Shown piece after piece: positions 1 through 8,121 of a DNA stretch of 64,000 nucleotides. The notes beneath the pieces are model-generated. The model saw only the letters and a program-made list of their open reading frames with translations. It did no database searches and was not told where the DNA came from. The position numbers and the translations under genes are program-made. Each line of letters opens with the position of its first letter. Within the stretch, counting starts at the first letter, position 1. The DNA is from Lentisphaeria bacterium UBA4640. GTDB lineage: Bacteria; Verrucomicrobiota; Lentisphaeria; Victivallales; UBA1829. The stretch lies in NCBI GenBank assembly GCA_002405835.1, contig DHMO01000025.1, positions 43,130 through 107,129 on the forward strand, read 5' to 3'.

Positions 1-315
1 AACCCGACCCGCTTCCAGCACCCGGTCATGGGAACCTACAAGAAAGAGCGTCTTGAGGCTGGCAAGCCCTTCTTCTCCGTTGCTTCCGGCGGCGGAACGG
101 GACGTACCCTTCACCCGGACAACATGGCTGCCGGCCCGGCCTCTTACGGCATGACCGACACCATGGGCAGAATGCACTCCGACGCTCAGTTCGCCGGATC
201 CTCCTCCGTTCCGGCCCACGTCGAAATGATGGGTCTGATCGGCATGGGCAACAACCCGATGGTCGGCGCTTCCGTCGACGTCGCCGTTGCAGTCGCCCAG
301 GCGATGAAAGCGTAA
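1..315 (+). CDS. C-terminal part of an unrecognised conserved-looking protein (5' truncated)
   Basis: The frame is open from base 1 and stops at 313-315, so this is the last 104 residues of a gene that begins outside the window. The tail is glycine- and methionine-rich and highly ordered, with a GGGTGRT stretch, then HPDNMAAGPASYGM and a GSSSVPAHVEMMGLIGMG segment. It ends in an alanine/valine-rich helix. I see no signal peptide, membrane segment or metal motif in this part and cannot assign a family. It converges on the urt operon and is followed at once by a strong terminator, so it is the last gene of its unit. Codon use resembles the neighbours. The GGGTGR loop could bind a phosphate or nucleotide, but that is a guess. 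Confidence 0.6.
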   Translation, partial: NPTRFQHPVMGTYKKERLEAGKPFFSVASGGGTGRTLHPDNMAAGPASYGMTDTMGRMHSDAQFAGSSSVPAHVEMMGLIGMGNNPMVGASVDVAVAVAQAMKA

Positions 316-338
316 TTCACGCTTCTCATAAAGCATTC

Positions 339-376
339 AAGCCGTCCGCGCAGTTTTCCGCGCGGACGGCTTTTTT
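339..376 (+). terminator. Rho-independent terminator after the 5'-truncated gene
   Basis: An 11-bp perfect GC-rich stem (341-351 with 360-370), an 8-nt loop and a T6 tract follow the stop codon at 315. On the opposite strand the T-tract is missing, so it mainly serves the plus-strand gene. Confidence 0.9.
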
Positions 377-398
377 AATTTGTTTTTTGTGTTTGTAT

Positions 399-1091
399 TC
401 AGACGGAAAGATAGCTTGTGATCTTTTCTACATCGAAGTTGCCGCGGGTATCCTCGCGGACAAAGCGTCCGGATTCAATGACATACATCTTGTCGGCAAT
501 GTCGATGGTGAAACTGAGCACCTGTTCGGAGACCACGATGGCAAGATCTTTTGAGAGCTTGAGGTCGTTGATCTGACGGGCGAGATCCTTGATGATTGAC
601 GGCTGGATGCCTTCGGTCGGTTCATCGAGAATCAGCACGCGCGGCTCGGCGACGAGAGCGCGGGCGATCGCGAGCTGCTGCTGTTGTCCGCCGGAGAGAT
701 TTCCGGCTTTTCTTCCGCGCATCTTGCAGAGAACATCAAAGATGCTGTAGACTTCGGTCCGGAGCTGGACCCAGTGTTCCTTGATGCGCAGACCCGCGCG
801 GATGTTTTCCTCAACCGTGAGGTTGGAGAAGACGTGGCGGCCCTGCGGGACAAAGGCGATGCCGTTTTCGACATGCCGGTAGCTTTCCAGAAAAGTGACG
901 TCGGTTCCGTTGACCTCGACTTTCCCGGATTTCGGGGGAACCATGCCGATGAGACTCTTGAGCAGGGTTGATTTGCCCATGCCGTTGCGTCCCATAACGG
1001 CGACGATTTCGCGCGGCTTGACCTCAAAGCTGATATCGTGGACGATATGGCTCTGTCCATATGCCACATTCAGATTTTCCACTTTCAACAT
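399..1091 (-). CDS. urtE: Urea/amide ABC transporter ATP-binding protein UrtE
   Basis: One of two ATPases of a branched-chain-amino-acid-type importer of the urea (Urt) class, acting on the cytoplasmic face of the membrane. The 230 residues are a complete LivF-like ATPase: Walker A GRNGMGKS at 34-41, signature LSGGQ at 132-136 and Walker B VLILDE at 152-157. The switch position carries Gln rather than His, as is common in LivF/UrtE proteins. It is the last gene of amiF-urtABCDE. A GAAAGGAG ribosome site precedes the ATG, and 17 bases separate it from urtD. Gene order, the UrtD partner and the adjacent amidase favour urea or short-chain amides over branched-chain amino acids. The exact substrate is inferred. 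Confidence 0.88.
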   Translation of the reverse strand: MLKVENLNVAYGQSHIVHDISFEVKPREIVAVMGRNGMGKSTLLKSLIGMVPPKSGKVEVNGTDVTFLESYRHVENGIAFVPQGRHVFSNLTVEENIRAGLRIKEHWVQLRTEVYSIFDVLCKMRGRKAGNLSGGQQQQLAIARALVAEPRVLILDEPTEGIQPSIIKDLARQINDLKLSKDLAIVVSEQVLSFTIDIADKMYVIESGRFVREDTRGNFDVEKITSYLSV

Positions 1092-1108
1092 GGGAGTTCT
1101 CCTTTCTC

Positions 1109-1846
1109 TCAGTGACCGAGATAAACGTCAATGACGGTTTTGTTGGTTTCAACGTCCTTCATGGAACCCTCCGCAATGACTTTGCCGTGATGCAGAACGG
1201 TGACGCGGTCGGCGATGGCGCGGACGAAGTTCATGTCATGCTCAATGACAAGAACCGAGCGGCGTTTGCGGATTTTGTCCAGCAGAAGCGCTGTCTGATG
1301 CCGTTCCTCGATGGTCATTCCGGCGACGGGTTCATCAAGCAGGATGAGTTTCGGGTCGGCGATGAGGAGCATTCCGATCTCCAGCCACTGTTTCTGTCCG
1401 TGGCTCAGCAGCTCTCCGGGAGTGTCGAGTTTGTCGCCGAGCATGATTTCATCGGCGACTTCGCGAATGCGGGCTTCGATCTCCGGAGTTTTCCGGAAGA
1501 GAATCGAGCCGAGCACGGTGCGTCCGGCGGGGTAGGAAACCTCCAGGTTTTCGCGCACGGTCAGCTCCGGATAGATGGACGGCGTCTGGAATTTGCGTCC
1601 GACTCCGGCCTTGACGATATCCTGTTCCGCGAGCTTTGTGAGTTCGGTCCCTTCAAAACGGATGCTTCCTGAGGTCGGTTTTGTCTTGCCGCAGATGAGG
1701 TCGAGCAGCGTGGTTTTGCCTGCGCCGTTCGGACCGATAACGACGTGAACCGTTCCGCGGGTGAGGTAGAAGGAGACGTCGTCCACGGCTTTGAATCCGT
1801 CGAACGAAACCGTGAGACGTTCGACTTCGAGAGCAAAGTTGTTCAT
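1109..1846 (-). CDS. urtD: Urea/amide ABC transporter ATP-binding protein UrtD
   Basis: Second ATPase of the Urt-type importer, 245 residues, LivG-like. Walker A GPNGAGKT lies at 38-45, a variant signature LSHGQ at 147-151, Walker B ILLDE at 168-172 and a switch His at 203 (IEHDM). The LSHGQ signature and the VAGMT sequence after Walker B are typical of UrtD rather than LivG. The ATG overlaps the urtC stop by 4 bases, so the two are translationally coupled. It is expected to pair with UrtE beneath the UrtB/UrtC permease. Confidence 0.9.
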   Translation of the reverse strand: MNNFALEVERLTVSFDGFKAVDDVSFYLTRGTVHVVIGPNGAGKTTLLDLICGKTKPTSGSIRFEGTELTKLAEQDIVKAGVGRKFQTPSIYPELTVRENLEVSYPAGRTVLGSILFRKTPEIEARIREVADEIMLGDKLDTPGELLSHGQKQWLEIGMLLIADPKLILLDEPVAGMTIEERHQTALLLDKIRKRRSVLVIEHDMNFVRAIADRVTVLHHGKVIAEGSMKDVETNKTVIDVYLGH

Positions 1847-3039
1847 AAGTCACCTCGCATGTTGTTTTTTCTGTTTCTGCACCAGGTTCCGAACTTCAGG
1901 AGCGGGGCGGGAAGGCGGACCTTCGCAGCAAGGCGGTCCCAAAGTCCGGGAAGATATTCGTCAATCAGTCCGGAAAGTCCCATCGGGCAGAAGACTGTGA
2001 TCACGATGAACACCGCACCCATGATGAACATCCAGAGTTCGGGGAACTGTTCGGAGAAGAATGTTTTCCCGTAGGATACGATCAGGGTTCCGTAGACGGC
2101 TCCGACGGGCGAGAGGCGTCCGCCGAGCGCGCAGAAGACGACCATGTAGACTGACGGTTCAATCGTGACAAGTTTCGGGGACATGAAGCCGACGTTCAGG
2201 GCGAACATTGCGCCGCCGATTGCGGAGATCATGCCGGCGATGACGAAGACGAAGATTTTGAAGCTCGAAACGTCATAACCGGAAAACCGCACGCGGTTCT
2301 CCATGTCACGGATTGCAATGAGCATCTGTCCGAACTTGCGCGAAATCAGGAATTTGCAGAAGAGCACCGCGCCGAGCAGGAGCAGGACGGTCAGGAAGTA
2401 GAGCACGTACTGCGTGGTTTTGCTGGTGAGGCTGCAGCCGAAGATGACGCGCAGGTCGGTGATTCCGTTGATTCCTCCGGTGAGTCCCTGACGGGTGACG
2501 AAGAGAATCTCCATGATCCATGCGAGCGCCTGGGTGATGATGGCGAAGTAGACTCCGCTGACGCGCCGCTTGAAGATTGCGAGTCCGACGATCCACGCAA
2601 TGATTGCGGGCACGGCGAACATGCAGATCAAAGTCAGCGGAAAGCTCTTGAACGGGTACCAGATGTAAGGCAGTTCGGTGATCTGGTTCCAGTCCATGAA
2701 GTCGGGGAGTCCGACGGTCGTGAGTGCCTTTGCCGTGTCGCTTCCTGCGTCTTTGGCAATGAGAGCCGCGGACTGGAGTTTGAGATACGCCGCCATGCAG
2801 TAGCCGCCGAGCCCCCAGAAGAGTCCCTGTCCGAGACTCAGAATTCCGCCGTATCCCCAGCAGAGGACGAGTCCGACTGCCGCGAAAGCAAGGCTGAGGT
2901 ATTTTGCCGTCATATTGATTCGGAACGGGTCGAGCAGGAGCGGGAGAAGAACGATGAGGACGATCGCCAGGAGAGCGAACGACGCCTTTTCCCCGTTGCT
3001 CCGGAATACCGTGCGGTCGTTGTCAACCGGATAATCCAT
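1843..3039 (-). CDS. urtC: Urea/amide ABC transporter permease UrtC
   Basis: Integral membrane permease of the LivM class, 398 residues with about ten hydrophobic segments. The N-terminal region is charged and the first helix lies near residues 20-40. The sequence CWGYGGILSLGQGLFWGLGG matches the conserved LivM loop after the second or third helix. It should form the transmembrane channel with UrtB. The start follows an excellent AAAGGAGG site 6 bases upstream, placed over the end of urtB; the two genes are 12 bases apart. The 3' end overlaps urtD by 4 bases. Length is normal for UrtC. Confidence 0.9.
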   Translation of the reverse strand: MDYPVDNDRTVFRSNGEKASFALLAIVLIVLLPLLLDPFRINMTAKYLSLAFAAVGLVLCWGYGGILSLGQGLFWGLGGYCMAAYLKLQSAALIAKDAGSDTAKALTTVGLPDFMDWNQITELPYIWYPFKSFPLTLICMFAVPAIIAWIVGLAIFKRRVSGVYFAIITQALAWIMEILFVTRQGLTGGINGITDLRVIFGCSLTSKTTQYVLYFLTVLLLLGAVLFCKFLISRKFGQMLIAIRDMENRVRFSGYDVSSFKIFVFVIAGMISAIGGAMFALNVGFMSPKLVTIEPSVYMVVFCALGGRLSPVGAVYGTLIVSYGKTFFSEQFPELWMFIMGAVFIVITVFCPMGLSGLIDEYLPGLWDRLAAKVRLPAPLLKFGTWCRNRKNNMRGDL

Positions 3040-3051
3040 GGTAAACCTCCT

Positions 3052-4002
3052 TTATTTGCGCAGCTTGGAGCTGACGAGTCCCTGCGGACGGATCATCAGC
3101 ACGATGACGACGAAGAGCAGAACGAGAACTTTCGCCAGCACACCGTTTGTGAAGAATTCAAGGATCGACTGTGCCTGTGCGATGCCGAATGCGGAAACCA
3201 CGGTTCCGATCAGGCTTCCCGCGCCGCCGAAGACCACGACGATGAAGGTGTCGATGATGTAGAGCGAACCAGCGGCGGGGGAGACCGAGCCGAAGGTCGT
3301 GAACGCAGCTCCGGCGACGCCGGCGAGGCCGCAGCCGAATGCGAATGTCATGCGGTCGACTTTTTTCGTGTTGATTCCGCAGGCGTTCGCCATCGGGCGG
3401 TCAAGCACCGTCGCGCGGACGGAGAGTCCCCATTTCGAGTGCTGCATGAGCACATAGACGAGGATTGTCACGAACACCGCGGTTCCGAGCAGGAAGAGCC
3501 CGTTGAGCGGAATGTCGATGTTTTCCGTTGGGTTCCAGGAGCCCATGAGCCATTCCGGCATGGTCGCGCTGTCTTCGCGTCCGCCGAAGATCAGACGGAA
3601 GCCCTGCTGCATGATGAGACTGACGCCGAAGGTCGCGAGCAACGTATCGAGCGGCCGGCTGTAGAGGTGCCGGATGAGCAGGAATTCCACGAGTGCGCCG
3701 ACGAGCGCGGCGGTGAGGAATGCCAGGAGCATGGCGAACACAAAGTAGTACGGAAGGAAGCCCGGAGCGAACTTTGTGACGAAGTCGGAGCAAAGCACGG
3801 TTGTGTAAGCTCCGAGAGTCAGGAATTCGCCGTGCGCCATGTTGATGACTTTCATCTGACCGAAGATGATCGCCAGTCCGAGCGCCATGAGCAGAAAGAT
3901 GGAGAAGAGCGTCAATCCGGAGAATCCCTGCATGATGAGCACGTTTTTGAGCTCATCAAGCTCATATCCTCCGATTGCCGCCAGAGAGAACATGTGAATC
4001 AT
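3052..4002 (-). CDS. urtB: Urea/amide ABC transporter permease UrtB
   Basis: LivH-type permease of the same importer. The start at 4002 gives 316 residues and has a GAAAGG site 7 bases upstream. The reading frame stays open to 4071, but that extension has no ribosome site and runs into the stem-loop after urtA. The conserved LivH segment LALGLAIIFGQMKVINMAHG is near residues 38-57, and eight or so hydrophobic helices follow. The gap to urtA is 84 bases and holds a 13-bp stem-loop, which may lower permease expression relative to the binding protein. Confidence 0.9.
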   Translation of the reverse strand: MIHMFSLAAIGGYELDELKNVLIMQGFSGLTLFSIFLLMALGLAIIFGQMKVINMAHGEFLTLGAYTTVLCSDFVTKFAPGFLPYYFVFAMLLAFLTAALVGALVEFLLIRHLYSRPLDTLLATFGVSLIMQQGFRLIFGGREDSATMPEWLMGSWNPTENIDIPLNGLFLLGTAVFVTILVYVLMQHSKWGLSVRATVLDRPMANACGINTKKVDRMTFAFGCGLAGVAGAAFTTFGSVSPAAGSLYIIDTFIVVVFGGAGSLIGTVVSAFGIAQAQSILEFFTNGVLAKVLVLLFVVIVLMIRPQGLVSSKLRK

Positions 4003-4037
4003 AAAACAGCCTTTCGTTAGAGCTGCGGGTATAAAGA

Positions 4038-4074
4038 ACGGTGCGGTGAGACAGAATCCGCCTCGCCGCACCGT
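4038..4074 (-). promoter_or_regulatory. Intercistronic stem-loop between urtA and urtB
   Basis: A 13-bp arm at 4038-4050 pairs with 4062-4074 (one G-T pair) around an 11-nt loop. It lies just downstream of the urtA stop. The following T-run on the minus strand is short (TTCTTTAT), so it may act as a partial terminator or an mRNA-stabilising hairpin, giving more solute-binding protein than permease. The role is inferred. Confidence 0.6.
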
Positions 4075-4086
4075 CCAGAGGAGGTC

Positions 4087-5343
4087 TTATTTGTAACCTG
4101 CCGGGAACGGATCCGGCTTGATGAGGTCTTTCGACTGTTCAACGAGCTCAATCTGTCCGTTTTTCAGCATCCGTCCGATTTTTGCCCGCGACCAGAGATG
4201 GTGGTTGGCGTCGATCTTGACGAGTCCTTCGGGGCCGGTGAATTCGATTCCGGGAGAGGCGGCGACGACCTTGTCGATGTCAAAGCTGCCGGCTTTTTCC
4301 ACGGCGAGTTTCCAGAGCCACGGTCCGAGGTATGCGGCCTGGGTCACGTCGCCGATGACGGAATCCTTGCCCCACATCGCCTTGAAGTCCGCAACGAATT
4401 TTTTGTTGACGGGGTTGTCGAGACTCTGCAGGTACTTGATGGAGGAGTAGAAGCCTTCCACGTTTTCGCCGCCGCATCCGAGAATTTCATCTTCGGTGGT
4501 GGAGGTGGTGAGCAGGAGGCGCTTCTGGCGGGCGAGGGATTTACCCGTGATGCCAGCCGCCTTCAGCTGCTTGTACCAGGAGACGTTCGAGCCGCCGACC
4601 ACGATGGAGAAGATGCAGTCCGGTTTCTTCAGCTTGATCTTGTTGATGAGCGAGTTGAAGTTCGTGTGTCCGAGCGGGTAGTAATCTTCGCCGACGACTC
4701 TGCATCCTTTCAGCACCTTCTCAATGTGGATTCTTGCGATCTTGTGACTGGTCCGCGGCCAGATGTAGTCCGAACCGACCAGGTAGAAGGTGCGGCAGCC
4801 CTGCTTGTACGCCCAGTCGAGCCCCCAGAGAATCTGCTGCGTGGCTTCCTGTCCGGTGTAGATTACATTTTTGGAGGCTTCGAGTCCTTCATAGAAGGTG
4901 GGGTAGTAGAGCAGGTTGTTTTCCTTTTCAAAAACAGGAAGAACGGCCTTCCGGGATGCGGAGGTCCAGCATCCGAATACTGCGGCAACCTTGTCCTGGA
5001 CGATGAGTTTCTTCGCTTTTTCAGCGAACGTCGGCCAGTCGGAAGCGCCGTCTTCCTGTACAATCTTGATTTGCCGTCCCAGGACGCCGCCGGATTTGTT
5101 GATCTGGTCGATGGCGAGACGTTCCGCTTCCACGGATCCGGTTTCGCTGATCGCCATTGTGCCTGAGACGGAGTGAAGCTGTCCGACCGTGACCGTGTCG
5201 TCGGTTACCGCAAGTCCGGTCGTGGAGACTTTTGCGGTCGGGTATTTGTCAAGAACGGGGTTTCCCGCGGAGAGGGCTGCTCCGCCGAAGAGAATTGCCG
5301 CTGCAAGTGCGGCGCGGGTGTGCTTTTTCATCAGATTCATCAT
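4087..5343 (-). CDS. urtA: Urea/short-chain amide ABC transporter substrate-binding protein UrtA
   Basis: Periplasmic binding protein (Peripla_BP_5/6 fold, UrtA/FmdD class), 418 residues from the ATG at 5343. The frame is open further upstream, but only this start has a ribosome site (AAAGGA, 9 bases before it) and a signal peptide: MMNLMKKHTR, then a hydrophobic stretch ending near ALSAG. The mature part contains VGQLHSVSGTMAISETG, which recalls the UrtA ligand-pocket start GxLHSLSGTMAISE, and FGCWTSASRKAVLPVFE. These favour urea, formamide or acetamide over amino acids. It lies 104 bases downstream of amiF, with two GC-rich hairpins between them. Confidence 0.9.
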   Translation of the reverse strand: MMNLMKKHTRAALAAAILFGGAALSAGNPVLDKYPTAKVSTTGLAVTDDTVTVGQLHSVSGTMAISETGSVEAERLAIDQINKSGGVLGRQIKIVQEDGASDWPTFAEKAKKLIVQDKVAAVFGCWTSASRKAVLPVFEKENNLLYYPTFYEGLEASKNVIYTGQEATQQILWGLDWAYKQGCRTFYLVGSDYIWPRTSHKIARIHIEKVLKGCRVVGEDYYPLGHTNFNSLINKIKLKKPDCIFSIVVGGSNVSWYKQLKAAGITGKSLARQKRLLLTTSTTEDEILGCGGENVEGFYSSIKYLQSLDNPVNKKFVADFKAMWGKDSVIGDVTQAAYLGPWLWKLAVEKAGSFDIDKVVAASPGIEFTGPEGLVKIDANHHLWSRAKIGRMLKNGQIELVEQSKDLIKPDPFPAGYK

Positions 5344-5366
5344 AGGGAGAGTTCCTTTTGTAAACG

Positions 5367-5437
5367 CCGTCCGCGTGGGGCGGACGGTTCGCAGGGGGAT
5401 ATGAGCGGCGGGGGGGAGAGGGGGGACGCCCCGCCGC
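5367..5437 (-). promoter_or_regulatory. Two GC-rich stem-loops (with a G-run tract) between amiF and urtA
   Basis: The first stem is 8 bp and perfect (5367-5374 with 5380-5387). The second is 9 bp (5405-5413 with 5429-5437) and its loop is almost all G on the plus strand. The run of G blocks could form a quadruplex on that strand, and the transcript is correspondingly C-rich. There is no U-tract, so these look like mRNA-processing or stability elements rather than a full terminator. Confidence 0.55.
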
Positions 5438-5447
5438 ATCCGGAGCC

Positions 5448-6458
5448 TTACTGCTTGGGCATGGGACCGAGCTTCACGCCGTCCGGATAGTACTTCCAGC
5501 CGTCGCGGACCTTGATCTTGTCGTCCCACGGAAGTTTGTACTTTCCTTCCGCCAGGTCGCGGACCCAGGTGAGATAGTTGGCTTTTTCTCCGCCGGGCTT
5601 TCCGACGTATGCGCGGCAGCCGAGGTTGAAGATGTTGTTCTCCAGCGCCCAGTTTTCGCGCGCCTTGTCGACGAGTCTCGGGAAGAGTTCCGCGGTGACG
5701 ATTTCCCACGGATTGCGCTGTCCCTGCTGAATGACATTGCCGTCGTAGTTGCAGACCGTGCCTTCACCGAAGTAGTAGAACACGCCGTCGTAACCGGCGA
5801 GGTTGACCGCGATGGTGTACATGAGGTTCTGCCATGCGTTCGTCCGGTTCGTCCAGATCCACTGGTCGTTGACCTGGGTGGAGTAGCCGGAGATCCGGAT
5901 GTAGACGTTGCAGCCTTTGTACGCAGCTTCGCGCGCCAGCTCGGGGAACATGCCGTCGTGACAGATACAGACAGCAAGTTTTGAACCTTTCGGTCCGTCG
6001 CAGACGGGCATTCCGAAGTTTCCGGGAGACCAGGGCTCGATGGGAACCCAGGGCTGGAGCTTGCGGTAATGCAGCGCGAGTTCACCTTTGTCGTTGATGA
6101 TGATCGCGGTGTTGTAAGGCGGTTTGCGCGGGTCTTCGTTCTTTTCCATGATGGAGAAGACGCCCCAGACTTTGTTCTCTTTGCAAGCCTCCTTGAAACG
6201 CCCGACCTCGGGGCTGTCGATGGTGAGAAGCATTTCATCGTAGGTCCAGATCGCCGTGTTCAGTCCCTGCGTCGAATACTCGGGGAAGACGATCAGATCC
6301 AGGTCAGGATAGCCGGCTTTGGTATTCTTCAAAGCCTTGCAGATCTGGTTGACTTGAACCTGGATGTCTTCCGGTCCTTTGACAACCGGAACCGGATACT
6401 GAACCATTGCCACAAGCAATGCTTCATCCCATGCACTTACACTTCCTGTACTGGCCAT
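5448..6458 (-). CDS. amiF: Formamidase (aliphatic amidase, nitrilase superfamily)
   Basis: Hydrolyses formamide (possibly other short amides) to formate and ammonia in the cytoplasm. The 336 residues start at the ATG with GAGGTG 5 bases upstream; upstream in-frame sequence lacks such a site. The catalytic triad is visible: Glu60 (VFPEYSTQG), Lys133 (HYRKLQPW) and Cys166 (CICHDG). These are the same positions as in Helicobacter AmiF, whose length (334) also matches. It is the first gene of the operon with urtABCDE. Import and hydrolysis of an amide would deliver ammonia, consistent with the sigma-54 promoter upstream. A longer-chain aliphatic amidase (AmiE) is possible but less likely on length. 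Confidence 0.92.
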   Translation of the reverse strand: MASTGSVSAWDEALLVAMVQYPVPVVKGPEDIQVQVNQICKALKNTKAGYPDLDLIVFPEYSTQGLNTAIWTYDEMLLTIDSPEVGRFKEACKENKVWGVFSIMEKNEDPRKPPYNTAIIINDKGELALHYRKLQPWVPIEPWSPGNFGMPVCDGPKGSKLAVCICHDGMFPELAREAAYKGCNVYIRISGYSTQVNDQWIWTNRTNAWQNLMYTIAVNLAGYDGVFYYFGEGTVCNYDGNVIQQGQRNPWEIVTAELFPRLVDKARENWALENNIFNLGCRAYVGKPGGEKANYLTWVRDLAEGKYKLPWDDKIKVRDGWKYYPDGVKLGPMPKQ

Positions 6459-6529
6459 TTTTGCACCTCGTAGTAGTTTTGTTTGTTGCCGCCGTCCGAA
6501 CCATCGTCCGGCTTGTTGACATGGTCTAT

Positions 6530-6545
6530 AGCAAAGTGCGTGCCA
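6530..6545 (-). promoter_or_regulatory. Sigma-54 (RpoN) promoter for amiF-urtABCDE
   Basis: On the minus strand TGGCAC (6545-6540), five bases, then TTGCT (6534-6530) match the -24/-12 consensus. The GG and GC dinucleotides are exactly ten bases apart. Transcription should begin near 6519, giving a leader of about 60 bases before amiF. The AT-rich stretch 6550-6700 upstream has room for an enhancer-binding protein, though I see no clear NtrC palindrome. Nitrogen control is the expected logic. Confidence 0.85.
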
Positions 6546-6702
6546 AACGTATTTTTTGAAATAAAAAATTTCTGAAAATCCGGAATTTGAGCGTAATTTT
6601 CCTCGCTCTTTCTTTTCTGAAAGATGTTGCAAAGAAAAGATAATAACAAAAACAGTATTACATAAATGAATATTGTTTCAAAAATGTAATTTTAAAACGG
6701 GC
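6546..6702. other. AT-rich gene-free stretch upstream of the sigma-54 promoter
   Basis: No open frame with a ribosome site and no convincing palindrome was seen. The composition contrasts with the GC-rich genes around it, as expected for an upstream activating region where an enhancer-binding protein and a DNA-bending protein would sit. Confidence 0.4.
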
Positions 6703-6739
6703 AAATAAAAAAAGCCGGATTCCGTGAAGAGAATCCGGC
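6703..6739 (-). terminator. Rho-independent terminator of the rnf operon
   Basis: A 9-bp stem (6731-6739 with 6714-6722), an 8-nt loop and a T-rich tract on the minus strand (6713-6703). It lies 21 bases after the rnfE stop and insulates the amiF promoter. Confidence 0.9.
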
Positions 6740-6760
6740 CGAATGTGCGGGACAGGAGAA

Positions 6761-7432
6761 TTATTTTTTCTTTTCAATCTCGCAGAGACCGCAGTGGCGG
6801 CAGTCCATATCGAGCGGGGGCTCGCATTTTTTGCCTTTTTTCTCCGCCTGACGTTTGTTGTAGACGTTCATCAGGGCAAGAAAGCAGCCGAGCATCAGGA
6901 ATCCGCCGGGCGCCATGCCCATCAGCGAGAAGTCGGTTGTCCACGGCGTAATGACTTTCACGCCGAACAGTGTGCCGCCGGTCAGGAATTCACGGCAGAG
7001 ACCGAGCGAGACCAGAGCCAGCGTAAAGCCGAGCCCCATGCCCAGACCGTCCAGCAGAGAACGGAAGACGTTGTGCTTGGAGGCGAACGCTTCCGCGCGT
7101 CCCAGAACGATGCAGTTGACAACGATGAGCGGAATGAAGATTCCAAGCGCGTCGTAGATCGCCGCGGGCGCGTAGGCCTGCATGAGCTGGTCGACGACCG
7201 TCACGAACGCCGCGATCACGACGATGTAGCACGGGATGCGGATTTTTGCGGGGACGATGTTGCGGATGAGCGAGATCGCCATGTTGCTGCATGCGAGCAC
7301 AAACGTTGTGGCGAGTCCCATGCCCAGCGCATTGGGGGCGTTGGAGGTGGTCGCGAGGGTCGGACACATGCCGAGCATCAGAACCAGAACGGGGTTCTCC
7401 TTCCAGAGTCCTTTCAGAAAATCGTTCAGCAT
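6761..7432 (-). CDS. rnfE: Rnf electron-transport complex subunit RnfE
   Basis: Membrane subunit of the ferredoxin:NAD+ oxidoreductase (Rnf), homologous to NqrD. It has 223 residues and six hydrophobic helices. The N-terminal segment ENPVLVLMLGMCPTLA has the buried Cys that, with RnfA, holds the intramembrane FeS site in this family. The C-terminal tail is longer than usual and ends with a CxxC motif (CRHCGLC). It is the last gene of rnfABCDGE, two bases after rnfG, followed by the operon terminator. A GGAGGAAAA ribosome site spans the rnfG stop. Confidence 0.93.
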   Translation of the reverse strand: MLNDFLKGLWKENPVLVLMLGMCPTLATTSNAPNALGMGLATTFVLACSNMAISLIRNIVPAKIRIPCYIVVIAAFVTVVDQLMQAYAPAAIYDALGIFIPLIVVNCIVLGRAEAFASKHNVFRSLLDGLGMGLGFTLALVSLGLCREFLTGGTLFGVKVITPWTTDFSLMGMAPGGFLMLGCFLALMNVYNKRQAEKKGKKCEPPLDMDCRHCGLCEIEKKK

Positions 7433-7434
7433 GA

Positions 7435-8121
7435 TTATTTTCCTCCGTTTGCCGCGGCTTCGATGGCGGCTTTGTTGTTTTCAAATGCGGAAGCGGCTTC
7501 CCATGCGGCTTCGCAGACGGCGTTTGAACTGATGGTCGCGCCGGTCACATGGCTGACTTCTCCACCGTTTTTGTCGAGCGTCCACGGCTGCTTCTTCCAG
7601 GAATCGGTTTTCGCGGCGGAGTGCCCGATGTACTGATCCAGAATCGGGTTTGCGGGAAGTTTGCTGTCCGTCTTCTTTGCAAAGAGATTGAAGATCGTTT
7701 TTGTTTCAGTGCGGTTGGTCGCTTTCGTGCCGAGCCCCGGGGTTTCGTTGTGCGAGGAGATCACATAGCTGGTGATTTTGCCGTCCGGAGAGAATCCGAT
7801 GAGACCTTCGACGTTTCCGCCGTATCCGGAACCGGATTTCGCCTGGGCTGCGTAACCGACGACTTTTCCGTTCTTTTTGGCAATGTAGAATTCAACGTCA
7901 GTGCCGGATGCGCCCTTGACGACGAGTTTTGTTTTGACGAGATCGTTGTCGAATTCCGGAAGAACGGTCTTGAGTCCGTTGTAGACTTTTTTCTCTTTTG
8001 CCGCGGCGATCGGACCGGCGGTGGCGCGGGAGACGAGACCCATCACCGCCGTGGCGATTGCGCAGAGCACGCAGAGGAAGAATCCGAGATAGAAGATATT
8101 GATTTTTTTCTGTTCGCTCAT
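7435..8121 (-). CDS. rnfG: Rnf complex flavoprotein subunit RnfG
   Basis: Periplasm-facing subunit carrying covalent FMN. The ATG at 8121 overlaps the rnfD stop by 4 bases and gives 228 residues; the open frame upstream lies inside rnfD and is not used. One N-terminal membrane anchor lies at about residues 9-30, followed by an FMN-binding domain. The flavinylation motif TGAT at 193-196 makes Thr196 the expected FMN attachment site, a modification made by ApbE. No apbE is seen in the window. Confidence 0.93.
   Translation of the reverse strand: MSEQKKINIFYLGFFLCVLCAIATAVMGLVSRATAGPIAAAKEKKVYNGLKTVLPEFDNDLVKTKLVVKGASGTDVEFYIAKKNGKVVGYAAQAKSGSGYGGNVEGLIGFSPDGKITSYVISSHNETPGLGTKATNRTETKTIFNLFAKKTDSKLPANPILDQYIGHSAAKTDSWKKQPWTLDKNGGEVSHVTGATISSNAVCEAAWEAASAFENNKAAIEAAANGGK

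Noticed and set aside
5344..5709. N-terminal extension of urtA by 122 codons
   Set aside because: It overlaps amiF out of frame and removes the signal peptide from the N terminus; the ATG at 5343 has the ribosome site.
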